A DNA stretch of 63,237 nucleotides from Actinomycetota bacterium (lineage in GTDB: Bacteria; Actinomycetota; Thermoleophilia; Gaiellales; Gaiellaceae): contig OMIZ01000030.1 in the NCBI GenBank assembly GCA_900299235.1, positions 1-63,237 of the forward strand, in the 5' to 3' direction. The position numbers and the translations under genes are program-made. The notes under the pieces were generated by a model. It was not told where the DNA came from, searched no databases, and saw only the letters and a program-made list of their open reading frames with translations. Position 1 is the first letter of the stretch. The number at the start of each line of letters is the position of its first letter. Shown here piece by piece: positions 54,788 to 63,237 of the stretch.

Positions 54788-55794
54788 CCGACCTTCACCT
54801 CCCCGGCACCAACGGTCGCCCGTCGTCCGTTCTCGCAGAGCCAACATGCCGAGAGCTGCCCGTCGATCGTGAAGAGCGGCGGCTGCTCCTCGCACTTCTC
54901 GAACGCGTTGTCGCACCGTGGTGCAAAGCGGCAGCCGGCCGGCCAGTCAAGCGGGCTCGGAACGGTGCCGCGGATGACGCGGAGCTTCTCGCTCTGGGTC
55001 ATGCCGAGCATCGGGATCGACTGCAGCAGCGCCTCGGTGTACGGATGCTGCGGCGAGCGGAAGACCTGATCGACCGGGCCCTGCTCGACGACGCGGCCTG
55101 CGTACATCACGACGACGTCGTCGCACATCTCCGCGACCACTCCGAGGTCGTGGGTGATGAGCATGATCGCCATGCCAAGCCGGTCGCGGAGGTCCTGCAT
55201 CAGGTCAAGGATCTGCGCCTGGATCGTCACGTCGAGCGCGGTTGTCGGCTCGTCGGCGATCAGCAGCTTCGGGTTGCACGCGAGTGCCATCGCGATCATC
55301 ACGCGCTGACGCATACCGCCCGACATCTGGTGCGGGTAGTCCTTGAGTCGCCGGCTCGCTTCGGGGATGCCGACGAGCTCGAGCATCTCAAGCGCGCGTG
55401 CAAGCGCGGTCTTTTCGTCGAGCTTTTCGTGGATCCGAACCGCTTCGGCGATCTGCTCGCCGACCGGGTAGACCGGGTTGAGCGAGGTCATCGGCTCCTG
55501 GAAGATCATCGAGATCTGGTTGCCACGCACTTCCGCGAACTCGCGCTCGGTAAGCGTGGTCAGCTCACGACCCTCGAAAAGGATCGAGCTCTCCTTGTCG
55601 ATCGAGCCTGGATGGTCGATTAGGCCCATGACCGAGAGGGCAGTGACGGACTTGCCCGAACCCGATTCACCGACGACGCCGAGTGTGCGTCCGGCGCCAA
55701 GCTCGAAGTTGACGCCGTCAACGGCGCGAACCACACCGGCGGCCGTCTTGAACGAGGTGCGGAGGTTTGTGACTTTGAGAATCGCGTCGCTCAC
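54784..55794 (-). CDS. oligopeptide ABC transporter ATPase (DppD/OppD type)
   Basis: 336-residue ABC ATPase: Walker [33 protein letters not shown], signature [15 protein letters not shown], Walker [13 protein letters not shown], and the C-terminal [14 protein letters not shown] cluster. The set DppD-DppF here and DppB-DppC plus binding protein at 57849-61441 makes one complete peptide-type importer, split between two divergent units. Overlaps the GntR stop by four bases. Confidence 0.92.
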   Translation of the reverse strand: MSDAILKVTNLRTSFKTAAGVVRAVDGVNFELGAGRTLGVVGESGSGKSVTALSVMGLIDHPGSIDKESSILFEGRELTTLTEREFAEVRGNQISMIFQEPMTSLNPVYPVGEQIAEAVRIHEKLDEKTALARALEMLELVGIPEASRRLKDYPHQMSGGMRQRVMIAMALACNPKLLIADEPTTALDVTIQAQILDLMQDLRDRLGMAIMLITHDLGVVAEMCDDVVVMYAGRVVEQGPVDQVFRSPQHPYTEALLQSIPMLGMTQSEKLRVIRGTVPSPLDWPAGCRFAPRCDNAFEKCEEQPPLFTIDGQLSACWLCENGRRATVGAGEVKVG

Positions 55795-56495
55795 GGTGCA
55801 GGTGTCCTGGTCGTAATGTGCCGTTCGAGCGCCCCCATGATTGCCTCTGGGTCGCCCGACTGCAGGGTCTGGAGCAAATCACCGTGCTCGAACGCGATGC
55901 GGTTCAGGTCTGCCTCCTTGCCGTAGCGGAAGAAGTAGGCGCGGATCCGGGGCTGGATGCTGCGCCACACCTGCGCGGTGTGCGCCTGCCCGGAGCGCGA
56001 AAGGATGTATTCGTGAAAGCGGATGTCGGCCTCGACAGAGCGGATGAGGTCGTCGGCAGCGGCCGCTTCCTGCATCGTCCACACCTCTTTGGCGAGCTCG
56101 GCGAAATCTTCGTCATCCATGCGCTCGAGCGCCTTGAGGTAGCTGAACTTCTCAAGCGTGAGCCGCACGGGGATCAGAACCTGCTGCACCTCTTCTTCCG
56201 AAACGCCAAGGACGACGGCGCCCCGGTAGGGGTAGGAGACGACAAGGCCCTCGTGTTCGAGTTGCCGGAGCGCTTCGCGCACGGGACCGCGGCTCGTATC
56301 GAGCTCACGTGCGATGCGATCTTCGACGAGGCGTTCACCGTCGTCGTAGCGCCCCATGGTGATCTCCTGGCGCAGCACTTCGAGCACAGCGTCGCGTCGC
56401 GGGCCGTCGCTGCGGGTGCGTCGCGTACGAAGCTCGGCGGCCGGCGCGGAGGGGCGTGTTTCGACGGTTTCGGTGGTCTGCTGCGTCAAAGGCAT
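55791..56495 (-). CDS. GntR/FCD family regulator, second copy
   Basis: Winged helix ([20 protein letters not shown], then [19 protein letters not shown]) followed by an FCD domain with the metal-type residues in [13 protein letters not shown] and [19 protein letters not shown]. Read from the ATG at 56495 it has 234 residues; the longer frame to 56522 would run through the operator. First gene of the leftward unit and divergent from the enolase-superfamily gene; the two ATTGTTGACAAT-like sites in the gap are its likely targets. Confidence 0.9.
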   Translation of the reverse strand: MPLTQQTTETVETRPSAPAAELRTRRTRSDGPRRDAVLEVLRQEITMGRYDDGERLVEDRIARELDTSRGPVREALRQLEHEGLVVSYPYRGAVVLGVSEEEVQQVLIPVRLTLEKFSYLKALERMDDEDFAELAKEVWTMQEAAAADDLIRSVEADIRFHEYILSRSGQAHTAQVWRSIQPRIRAYFFRYGKEADLNRIAFEHGDLLQTLQSGDPEAIMGALERHITTRTPAP

Positions 56496-56544
56496 TGTTG
56501 ACAATCCCAGGATGGTTGACAATCTCGGGGGAGCGGCCTAGTGT
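56494..56544 (+). promoter_or_regulatory. promoter with tandem GntR-type operators
   Basis: ATTGTTGACAAT (56494-56505) is a perfect inverted repeat around TG, and ATGGTTGACAAT (56512-56523) is a copy with one mismatch; centres are 18 bases apart. The second copy contains a consensus -35 TTGACA (56516-56521), 17 bases before a -10-like TAGTGT (56539-56544), driving the rightward gene. Sites of the kind ATTGT-NN-ACAAT are typical for FCD GntR proteins. The first site also overlaps the start codon of the divergent regulator gene, so both units could be blocked together. Confidence 0.65.
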
Positions 56545-56554
56545 ACAGCCCCTC

Positions 56555-57712
56555 TTGCGGATTACAAGGATTGAGACCACGGCTGTACGTACTCCCCTCC
56601 GGGAACCACTCAAGTGGACCGGGGGTATTCGCACATCCGCGTCTGGGCTGCTCGTTCAGATCCATACCGATGAGGGCATTATCGGCCTTGGCGAGGCTCC
56701 CGGGCCAACGCTGCCGACGATCCAGACGATCATCGACCGGGAGTTCAGCCAGTTCCTGATCGGCCAGGATCCGCTGCGTATCGAGTGGCTTACCCAGCGG
56801 CTCGAGGAGTACGCGCGTAACTGGGCGGCAATTGCGAACTACGCCATGGCCGGTGTTGAGATCGCGCTCTGGGACTTGAAGGGGAAGGCGCTTGGCGTGC
56901 CGGTCGCCGAGCTCCTGGGCGGTCGCACCCGCGAAGCCGCGCCCGTCATCGGCTACCTCTTCATCGACGAGCCCGAGGCGAACGCCCAGAAGGCCGCCGA
57001 CTTCGTCGCGCTTGGCCACAACGAGCTGAAGATCAAGGTCGGCCGGAACCTCTCGCAGGACTACGACACGCTCGCGGCGATCCGCGACCGCGTCGGGTAC
57101 GACGTGAAGATCCGCATCGACGCGAACATGAACTGGAGCGTCCCCACCGCGATCAAGTGGATCAAGGCGCTCGAGCCGTTCGACCTGCAGTTCACCGAGC
57201 AGCCGGTTGCCGACTTCGACATTGCAGGCATGGCAACCGTTCGCCGCGCGGTCTCATCACCGATCGCCGCCGATGAAGGCTGTACGAGCATCCGCTCCGC
57301 GCTCGAGCTGATCAAGGCGGAAGCGTGCGACGTCTTCGTCGTGTACCCGTCCGAGGCTGGCGGCCTTTCACGTGCCGCACGGATCGCTGAGCTCGCCGCG
57401 AACGCCGGCAAGTGGTGCTCGATCGGCAGCTGGGCCGAACTCGGCGTCGCAACGACCGCAAACGTCCATCTCGCCTCGGCCTCACCCCATTTCACCTTCG
57501 CGAACGACACGCACTATCCGCTGCAGCTCCGGGACGTCCTGACGAGCCCCGTCGAGATCAAGGATGGCAAGATCGCTCTCCAACATTCGCCGGGACTCGG
57601 CGTTTCACTCGACAGCAATGCTGTTGCAGAACTCGCGGCTCTTGAGCTGCGTGAGTCGCCATTCTATGACGACATCGAGGGTGAAGCTCCTAGCGTGGGG
57701 CAGATCCTCTAG
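56555..57712 (+). CDS. enolase-superfamily (MLE subgroup-like) enzyme
   Basis: 385 residues from a TTG at 56555: capping domain (ITRIETTAVRTPLREPLKW), barrel with K-x-K base ELKIKVGRN, metal ligands in RIDANMNW, FTEQPV and AADEGC. The Lys expected on the opposite face (as in muconate cycloisomerases and dipeptide epimerases) is Tyr in VFVVYPSEAGGL, so racemisation is unlikely and a one-base reaction (dehydration or cycloisomerisation) is more plausible. The predicted transcript would begin only a few bases before this TTG. It is paired in the operon with the peptide transporter. Confidence 0.82.
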   Translation: MRITRIETTAVRTPLREPLKWTGGIRTSASGLLVQIHTDEGIIGLGEAPGPTLPTIQTIIDREFSQFLIGQDPLRIEWLTQRLEEYARNWAAIANYAMAGVEIALWDLKGKALGVPVAELLGGRTREAAPVIGYLFIDEPEANAQKAADFVALGHNELKIKVGRNLSQDYDTLAAIRDRVGYDVKIRIDANMNWSVPTAIKWIKALEPFDLQFTEQPVADFDIAGMATVRRAVSSPIAADEGCTSIRSALELIKAEACDVFVVYPSEAGGLSRAARIAELAANAGKWCSIGSWAELGVATTANVHLASASPHFTFANDTHYPLQLRDVLTSPVEIKDGKIALQHSPGLGVSLDSNAVAELAALELRESPFYDDIEGEAPSVGQIL

Positions 57713-57833
57713 CACCGCACTCCCCCAAAGGTCACACTACGAGGAATCACCAGAAGTAACCGCAAGAGTTCGACAGATTTACCGGCCAGAAACGTTCCAA
57801 GAACCACTATTTCAACGGTCTTCACCAAGAAGT

Positions 57834-57840
57834 AAGGAGG
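57834..57840 (+). promoter_or_regulatory. strong ribosome binding site of the substrate-binding protein
   Basis: AAGGAGG, a full match to the anti-Shine-Dalgarno sequence, lies eight bases before the ATG at 57849. It decides the start against the longer upstream frame and is one of the strongest such sites in the window, fitting high expression of a binding protein. Confidence 0.7.
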
Positions 57841-57848
57841 AGGGGCAC

Positions 57849-59486
57849 ATGTCAGACAAGCAGACCGAAAGCTCGCCTCTCGAGCGCGAGGTCAGCCGTC
57901 GGGGCCTGCTGGCGAAGGCCGGCAAGCTCGGTGCCGGCGCACTCGTCGCCGGCGCGGTCGCCGCACCGGCTGAGGCAGCCCGCTCGAAGGCACATCGTGT
58001 CGCAAAGACGGTTCCGACCGGCGGTACGGTCACGTGGGCGCTCGAGCAGGATCCGGCGTTCATCGCTCCGTTCGGCGCGACGCTTACGGCTAACCGCTGG
58101 GGCAACGAGATGATGTACGAGTCTCTGCTCGAGTGGGACCCGAAGCTGAACCTTCGCCCGGCGATTGCAGAGAGCTACAAGGTTGCCGGTAAGACGGCGA
58201 TCGACTTCCAGATCCGCAAGGGGATCACGTTCTCGGACGGCTCCCCGGTCACGGCGAACGACGTCATCTACTCGTTCCAGATGCAGGCTGCACCGCCCGC
58301 CCCTGGTACGTCGGCGTCGACCAGCCAGCTGCCGGCGATCGATCACCTCGAGGCGATCACGCCGACCGCAGTCCGCATGCACCTCAAGCAGCCTGACGCT
58401 CGCGTCTACGGCTACCTGGCATGGCAGCGGTACTCGTCGATCGTGCCGAACGGCATCTACAGCACGAAGAACATGGCTGTGGATGGCATCGGTACCGGCC
58501 CGTTCATGCTCAAGGGCACGTACGTGTCGAACGACCACGTGAGCTACGTCAAGAACCCGCACTACTGGAAGCCGGGCCTTCCGTACCTGGACGGCATCAA
58601 CTTCCCGATCATCACCGATGAGCAGACCCGCCTCGCGGCGCTGCGCACCGGCCAGATCGATGGTGCGACGGTGTCGGTCGACGGTGCTGCCTCGATCAAC
58701 GGTGCGCCGAACGTCACGGTGCTTCACGGCCTGACGGCTGCGTTCCGCGAGCTGCAGATGACGATCAAGCCGGGCCAGTCGAAGCCCTGGTACGACAAGA
58801 AGGTCCGCCAGGCGGTCAACTTCGCGATCAACCGCGGCAACATCATCAAGCAGGTCTACAACGGCTACGGCCAGTACTCCGGCGTCGTTGCTGCTGGCTA
58901 CGGCCCGTGGCCGCTCAGCGATGATGACCTGCAGAACAAGTACGAGAAGTACGACCTCCCGACCGCCAAGTCGCTGATGAAGGCTGCTGGCGTCACGGGC
59001 TTCGATGTCACGATGACGACCTTCGCGACGCCGACTGACTTCGCTGCCATCGCAGCGCTGATCAAGTCGGACCTCTCGCAGATCGGCATCAACGTCAACA
59101 TCGTTCCGCAGGACACGGCAACGTTCGCCGGCAACAACAGCGCCGGCAACTTCGACTGGGATCTCACCGCCCGCGGTATGCGCGGTGACGTCGACGGTTA
59201 CGTCGCCGAGTACCACCCGGCCGCTGCCATCTACGGCAAGTGGTTCTCGGGCTGGAGCGGTAACAAGTCGATGTGGCGCGACATCGGTAACGGTCGCATC
59301 ACCCTCGACCCGGCCAAGCGTCTGCCGATCTACCAGGATCTCGACAAGATCCTCGCAGACGAGTGCCTCGAGATCGGCCTCGTGTCGGTGTCGAAGTGGC
59401 AGGTCGTCAACACCCGTCTCAAGAACATGTACGTCGCGTTCACCGACTTCAACACCGGTCTGCGCAACGCGTACGTGACCAAGTAG
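57849..59486 (+). CDS. peptide ABC transporter substrate-binding protein (family 5), Tat-exported
   Basis: 545-residue SBP_bac_5 protein. The N-terminus carries a twin-arginine pattern (EVSRRGLLAKAGKLG) followed by a mild hydrophobic stretch and an A-P-A-E-A-A cleavage region, so it is probably exported folded by Tat. Domain blocks: GNEMMYESLLEWDPK, FSDGSPVTANDVIYSF, GTGPFMLKGTYVSNDHVSYV and KKVRQAVNFAINR. It should deliver peptides or similar amides to the DppBC-type permeases downstream. A strong terminator follows, which would give more binding protein than permease. Confidence 0.92.
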   Translation: MSDKQTESSPLEREVSRRGLLAKAGKLGAGALVAGAVAAPAEAARSKAHRVAKTVPTGGTVTWALEQDPAFIAPFGATLTANRWGNEMMYESLLEWDPKLNLRPAIAESYKVAGKTAIDFQIRKGITFSDGSPVTANDVIYSFQMQAAPPAPGTSASTSQLPAIDHLEAITPTAVRMHLKQPDARVYGYLAWQRYSSIVPNGIYSTKNMAVDGIGTGPFMLKGTYVSNDHVSYVKNPHYWKPGLPYLDGINFPIITDEQTRLAALRTGQIDGATVSVDGAASINGAPNVTVLHGLTAAFRELQMTIKPGQSKPWYDKKVRQAVNFAINRGNIIKQVYNGYGQYSGVVAAGYGPWPLSDDDLQNKYEKYDLPTAKSLMKAAGVTGFDVTMTTFATPTDFAAIAALIKSDLSQIGINVNIVPQDTATFAGNNSAGNFDWDLTARGMRGDVDGYVAEYHPAAAIYGKWFSGWSGNKSMWRDIGNGRITLDPAKRLPIYQDLDKILADECLEIGLVSVSKWQVVNTRLKNMYVAFTDFNTGLRNAYVTK

Positions 59487-59503
59487 TAGAGAAGTTCCTC
59501 GCC

Positions 59504-59546
59504 GAGGGCGGGGCAGGTTCAGCCTGTCCCGCCCTCACCCCTTTTT
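59504..59546 (+). terminator. intrinsic terminator between binding protein and permeases
   Basis: GAGGGCGGGGCAGG (59504-59517), loop TTCAG, then CCTGTCCCGCCCTC (59523-59536) with a single G-T wobble, followed by ACCCC and five Ts (59542-59546). A textbook hairpin 17 bases after the binding-protein stop; partial read-through would supply the permeases. Confidence 0.85.
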
Positions 59547-59594
59547 ACGCAACACTTCAACTCTTCACGCCTTCACGAATCACCTCACCACGCC

Positions 59595-60551
59595 ATGACA
59601 ACATTCCTCATTCGCCGCGTGATCGCGATGATCGCAACGCTCTTCGCCGTCTCGGTCACGATCTTCCTGATGGTGCGACTGATGACCGGCGACATCATCT
59701 CGATCATCTTCTTCGGCGATGAAGCTGCCACCGAGGAGCAGAAGAACCTCGTGCGCAAGCAGCTCGGAATCGATGGCTCCTACTACCACCAGTACACCCA
59801 CTGGGCTGGCCGGATTCTCTTCCACGGCGACTTCGGGAACTCGTTCCAGACCGGTCAGCCGATCGCACAGATCCTCGGTCACTCGATTCACATCACGGCC
59901 GAGCTGATTCTGCTCGGCATCATCATCGCGCTGATCTTCGCCATTCCTTTGGGCGTGATCTCGGCCGTCCGGCGCGACTCGGCAGCCGATTACGGCGCCC
60001 GCCTCACCGGCCTCGTCGGTATCTCGATCCCCGGCTTCTGGCTCGCGACGCTGCTGATCATCTTTACCTCGCGCGTCTTCAACTGGCTCCCGCCGCTCCT
60101 CTACGTGTCGATCACCTCGGACCCGTGGAAGAACTTCACCCAGTTCATCTTCCCCGCCCTGTCGATCTCGGTATTCACGCTCGCGATCGTGATGCGCATG
60201 CTGCGCGCAACGATGCTCGAGGTGCTGAACCTCGACTACGTCCGAACCGCTCGCGCGAAGGGTGTGCCGCGCCGCACCGTCCTGATCAAGCACGCACTGC
60301 GGAACGCGCTCATTCCCGTCGTCACCGTCGCTGGCTTTGAGGTCGGCTACCTGATCGCGGGTGCCGCAGTCGTCGAGACGATCTTCAACCTGCCGGGCGT
60401 CGGCTACAACCTGCTCCACGCAATCTCTCAGCGCGACTACCCGCTGATCGAAGCGACCACGCTTCTGATCGCAGGTGTCTTCGTTGTCGTCAATACCCTG
60501 GTCGACCTTGTGTACGGCCTCCTCGACCCGCGAATCTCGGTGGCAGATTGA
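59595..60551 (+). CDS. peptide ABC transporter permease (DppB/OppB type)
   Basis: Six transmembrane helices; starts with the typical FLIRRVIAMIATLFAVS, then a periplasmic loop with QYTHWAGRILFHGDFGNSF, and the coupling (EAA) loop YVRTARAKGVPRRTVLIKHALRNALIP. Ends in the conserved LVYGLLDPRI. Pairs with the DppC-type permease that follows and overlaps it by four bases. Imports the ligand of the binding protein upstream. Confidence 0.93.
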   Translation: MTTFLIRRVIAMIATLFAVSVTIFLMVRLMTGDIISIIFFGDEAATEEQKNLVRKQLGIDGSYYHQYTHWAGRILFHGDFGNSFQTGQPIAQILGHSIHITAELILLGIIIALIFAIPLGVISAVRRDSAADYGARLTGLVGISIPGFWLATLLIIFTSRVFNWLPPLLYVSITSDPWKNFTQFIFPALSISVFTLAIVMRMLRATMLEVLNLDYVRTARAKGVPRRTVLIKHALRNALIPVVTVAGFEVGYLIAGAAVVETIFNLPGVGYNLLHAISQRDYPLIEATTLLIAGVFVVVNTLVDLVYGLLDPRISVAD

Positions 60552-61441
60552 GCACGCTGACAGAAACCTGGAAGGCCATTCCCCGCCGTCGGTTCCTCGT
60601 GGTACCGGCAAAGTGGCGAAACCCCATCGGTATCGCCGGTGCAGTGATCGTTGCGTTCGTGATTCTCACAGCGCTCGTCGGCAACCTCATCTGGACGAAC
60701 GCCCCGAACACGTCGGACGCTGATCGCCTGCTGGGCCCGAGCTGGGCGCATCCATTCGGCACCGACGAGATCGGTCGCGACACGCTCGCACGCATCATCC
60801 ATGGCGCGCAGGTCTCACTGCAGGTCGGGGCGACGGCGACTGCGATCGCGCTTATCGCAGGAACGTTCCTTGGGATGCTCGCCGGGTACTACAAGGGGAT
60901 CGTGGACCTCCTCGTGAGCCGCATCATCGACCTCGTGTTCGCGTTCCCGGGTCTCGTGCTCGCGATCGTGATCGCAGGTCTCCTCGGCCCGACGCGCCGC
61001 AACGCGATGATCGCCATCGGGATCATCATTACCGCCCCGTTTGCTCGGGTCGTGCGCGCCGCGGTGCTCGAGGTGATGGGCTTCCCGTTCATCGAGTCGA
61101 GCCGTGCGCTCGGCGCGAGCGACGTGCGCGTGATCTTCCGCCACGTTCTGCCGAACATCATGGCCCCGATCATCGTTCTCACCTCGGTCTACTTCTCGCA
61201 GGCGATCCTCAGCGAGGCGACGCTCTCCTACCTCGGCCTCGGCATTCAGCCGCCTGAGGCTGCCTGGGGGAACATGCTCGCCACTGCGCGCCAGTACGTC
61301 GGCACAAGCATCTGGATGTCCATCTTCCCGGGCGCCGCGATCATGATCATCGTCTTGGGCTTCAACTTCCTCGGCGACGGTCTGCGCGACGTGCTCGACC
61401 CGCGTGTCGGTGGCGTCACGGATGCGGTGACGAAGAAGTGA
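60548..61441 (+). CDS. peptide ABC transporter permease (DppC/OppC type)
   Basis: C-type permease: a single N-terminal helix, GPSWAHPFGTDEIGRDTLAR, HGAQVSLQVG, and the coupling loop SSRALGASDVRVIFRHVLPN. Ends with LGFNFLGDGLRDVLDPR. Starts at a TTG that overlaps the DppB stop. Together with DppB, the binding protein and the two ATPases of the divergent unit it completes one peptide-type importer. Confidence 0.93.
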   Translation: MSTLTETWKAIPRRRFLVVPAKWRNPIGIAGAVIVAFVILTALVGNLIWTNAPNTSDADRLLGPSWAHPFGTDEIGRDTLARIIHGAQVSLQVGATATAIALIAGTFLGMLAGYYKGIVDLLVSRIIDLVFAFPGLVLAIVIAGLLGPTRRNAMIAIGIIITAPFARVVRAAVLEVMGFPFIESSRALGASDVRVIFRHVLPNIMAPIIVLTSVYFSQAILSEATLSYLGLGIQPPEAAWGNMLATARQYVGTSIWMSIFPGAAIMIIVLGFNFLGDGLRDVLDPRVGGVTDAVTKK

Positions 61442-63039
61442 CCGATGTCCTGATCAAGAACGGCACGATCGTCGACGGAACCGGTGCGCCGGCGTTCGTC
61501 GGTGACGTGGCGATTGAAGGTGGCCGCATCGTTGATGTCGGAACGCTCGACGGCTCTGACGCAGAGCTCGTGATCGACGCGACCGGCCGCTACGTCAGCC
61601 CAGGATTCGTCGATCCGCACAGCCACAGCGACTTCACGCTGCTGACCAACCCGAACTGTGAGAGCACCGTCCGCCAGGGCGTGACGACCGAGGTCGTCGG
61701 CAACTGCGGTTGGACCTACGCGCCGGTGTCGCCGCACTCCAAGGCCGCAATGGAAGGACGTCTGCGGACGTTCGCCTACCCCGGCCCGGTTGAGTGGGAG
61801 TCATTCGCGGAGCACCTCGACTTTATTCGCAACCTTGGGCACTCGGTCAACCTCGCCTGGTTCGTCGGCCACAACACCGTGCGCTTCGCCGCCGGTGTGC
61901 GTGAGCGGATCGCGACCGAAGAGCAGATGCGCGTGATGGAGAACTACGTCGCCGAGGCGATGGATGCCGGCGCTCTCGGCCTCTCCACCGGCCTTGAGTT
62001 CGCGCCTGGCCGTGAGTCCCCCACCGATGAGGTCGTGCGGCTGAACAAGGTTGTGGGCCGCTACAAGGGCCACTACACGAGCCACATCCGCAACCGTGAC
62101 CAGTTCCTGCAGGAGTCGATCGAAGAGTTCCTCACGATCATTCGCGACGGAGGCACAAGCGGCGAGATCTCGCACTTGAACGTCCGTAACCGCACGGGTG
62201 CGGCTCCGGGCGCCTGGCAGCGTGCCGTCGACACGATGCAGCACGCCCGCGAGGTCGAAGGCCTTGACGTGCTCGCCGACACAACGCCGTTCAAGGATGG
62301 CCTTGGCGCGATGGTTGGCATCCTGCCGCCGTGGGTCGGCGCAGACGGCTGGCAGGAGGCGCAGAAGCGGCTCCGCGACCCGCAGCTACGCGAGAAGCTC
62401 AAGCATGAGTGCGACCGCTACTGGCGCTTCATCCACGCAGGTGAGTGGCATCGTGTGCGCCTTCAGGCGAGCCCGCAGTACCCCGGCCTCGACGGCAAGT
62501 CGTTCCCCGAGATCGCTGAGCTGATGGGTAAGAGCGAGTGGGACGCCTTCTTCGACATCATCGCCGACGCTGGCGCTGGCATGGACGCGCTCCTGATGAT
62601 CGGCGAGCTCTTCACCGACGAGCATCTCAAGGAGATGATCTCGCACCCGATGCTGTCACTCGGCGTCGACGGTTTCACCGCGGCGCTTGACGTGGGTCTC
62701 GACAACGTCGCGGCGCATCCGGTCTGTTACGCCGGCCACGTGCACTACCTCACCCATCACGTCCGCGAGCTCGGCACCCTGCCGCTTGAGGTCGCGATTC
62801 ACAAGATGACGCTGATGCCCGCCCGTCACTTCCGCTTGAACGACCGCGGTGCACTTGCGAAGGGGTATGCAGCCGACCTGCTGATCTTCGATTACGAACG
62901 CCTCGCCGACGGCTCGACGCTGATGGATCCACTCCACTACGTGCAGGGCGTTGACGACGTATTCGTCAACGGCACCCACGTTGTGGCGGGTGGCGAGCAC
63001 ACTGGCGCTCGCCCCGGCGTGCACCTCGCACGAACGTGA
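61438..63039 (+). CDS. N-acyl-D-amino-acid deacylase family amidohydrolase, second type
   Basis: Amidohydrolase with full D-aminoacylase ligands: GFVDPHSHSDFTLL, the Cys in EVVGNCGWTYAP, SHIRNRDQF, GEISHLNVRNR, and a late Asp in SLGVDGFTAAL. STGLEFAPGRESPTDE matches the substrate-side block of the family. It follows the permeases with a GTGA overlap, so imported compounds are probably N-acylated or peptide-like. 533 residues; substrate unknown. Similar in plan to the copy at 22875-24443 but not a close duplicate. Confidence 0.9.
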   Translation: MTDVLIKNGTIVDGTGAPAFVGDVAIEGGRIVDVGTLDGSDAELVIDATGRYVSPGFVDPHSHSDFTLLTNPNCESTVRQGVTTEVVGNCGWTYAPVSPHSKAAMEGRLRTFAYPGPVEWESFAEHLDFIRNLGHSVNLAWFVGHNTVRFAAGVRERIATEEQMRVMENYVAEAMDAGALGLSTGLEFAPGRESPTDEVVRLNKVVGRYKGHYTSHIRNRDQFLQESIEEFLTIIRDGGTSGEISHLNVRNRTGAAPGAWQRAVDTMQHAREVEGLDVLADTTPFKDGLGAMVGILPPWVGADGWQEAQKRLRDPQLREKLKHECDRYWRFIHAGEWHRVRLQASPQYPGLDGKSFPEIAELMGKSEWDAFFDIIADAGAGMDALLMIGELFTDEHLKEMISHPMLSLGVDGFTAALDVGLDNVAAHPVCYAGHVHYLTHHVRELGTLPLEVAIHKMTLMPARHFRLNDRGALAKGYAADLLIFDYERLADGSTLMDPLHYVQGVDDVFVNGTHVVAGGEHTGARPGVHLART

Positions 63040-63237
63040 TCGATCTGCGTTCCGACATCTGCTCGGCACCTACCGAGGAGATGTGGGACGCCATGCGCGC
63101 CCATACGCCGGCGTGGCCGATGTTCGAGACCGACCCGGCACTCGCGCGGCTCGAACACGAGGGCGCCGCGTTGCTTGGCAAGGAGGCAGCGGTCTTCGTG
63201 CCGACCTGCACCGCGGCCAACGTTGCCGCTCTGCTGA
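63036..63237 (+). CDS. threonine-aldolase-like protein, 3' end outside window
   Basis: 67 residues are visible from a GTG that overlaps the previous stop. They read IDLRSDICSAPTEEMWDAM, FETDPALARLEHEGAALLGK and EAAVFVPTCTAANVAAL, which follow the N-terminus of low-specificity threonine aldolase and related beta-eliminating PLP lyases. One difference is visible: the usual D-D-V-Y-G-E-D segment is PMFETD. It would cleave a beta-hydroxy amino acid to glycine and an aldehyde. The catalytic Lys lies beyond the window. Confidence 0.82.
   Translation, partial: MIDLRSDICSAPTEEMWDAMRAHTPAWPMFETDPALARLEHEGAALLGKEAAVFVPTCTAANVAALL

Noticed and set aside
57852-59216. 454-codon minus-strand frame opposite the substrate-binding protein
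   Set aside because: Shadow of a well-supported gene that has a strong ribosome site and export signal; no independent evidence.
1-63237. CRISPR arrays, rRNA genes, insertion sequences and complete prophage
   Set aside because: I saw no regularly spaced repeats, rRNA sequence, transposase motifs or phage structural genes in the window.

Overview
The window is high-GC, densely coded bacterial DNA with frequent GTG/TTG starts and ATGA/GTGA stop-start overlaps. With the mycothiol-synthase-like GNAT, the actinobacterial-style membrane and secreted proteins and the actinobacterial-type tetrameric sarcosine oxidase order, it most resembles a chromosome segment of a high-GC actinobacterium. Thermoleophilia/Solirubrobacterales is my guess, but no taxonomic marker gene is present to prove it.

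Positions 1-15136 are ordinary housekeeping and accessory genes: a GNAT acetyltransferase cut by the window edge, tRNA-Lys(TTT) with a terminator, and a small low-GC patch. That patch is flanked by two 31-bp direct repeats that read, on the minus strand, as the 3' half of a tRNA. They bracket one secreted-protein gene, and the membrane-protein frame that follows lacks its 5' part. Next come a double-propeller secreted protein, a CapA-like protein, an MFS transporter, an ABM-fold protein with an alpha/beta hydrolase, a hybrid histidine kinase whose receiver is frameshifted, a DGC-domain/DtxR fusion regulator, and an IlvD/Edd sugar-acid dehydratase.

Positions 15148-63237 are a continuous catabolic island of about 48 kb built from four transcription units that start at two divergent promoters. 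From a 64-bp gap at 32778-32841, a 15-gene unit runs leftwards (GntR/FCD regulator, fused HyuA-HyuB, RraA-like, enolase-superfamily enzyme, class IV aminotransferase, FAD oxidoreductase, N-acyl-D-amino-acid deacylase-like, Hyi-like TIM barrel, zinc ADH, NAD epimerase, FAH hydrolase, SoxB-SoxD-SoxA-SoxG). A 10-gene unit runs rightwards (HyuA, three HyuB, HyuA, two CocE/NonD hydrolases, a double FGE-like protein, M20 peptidase, class I aminotransferase). From a second divergent promoter near 56500, a GntR/FCD regulator with two peptide-ABC ATPases, a third CocE hydrolase, an SDR and an amidohydrolase run leftwards. A second enolase-superfamily enzyme, the substrate-binding protein, two permeases, a third amidohydrolase and a threonine-aldolase-like gene (cut by the window end) run rightwards.

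Taken together, the island looks like import of peptide-like or amide compounds followed by ester/amide cleavage (CocE, M20, D-aminoacylase), ATP-dependent opening of cyclic amides (Hyu), removal of N-methyl groups (tetrameric sarcosine oxidase), transamination and C-C cleavage. N-methylhydantoin to sarcosine is one route that would use HyuAB and SoxBDAG together, but the real substrate cannot be read from the sequence, and no N-carbamoylsarcosine amidase or creatinine deaminase is recognisable here.
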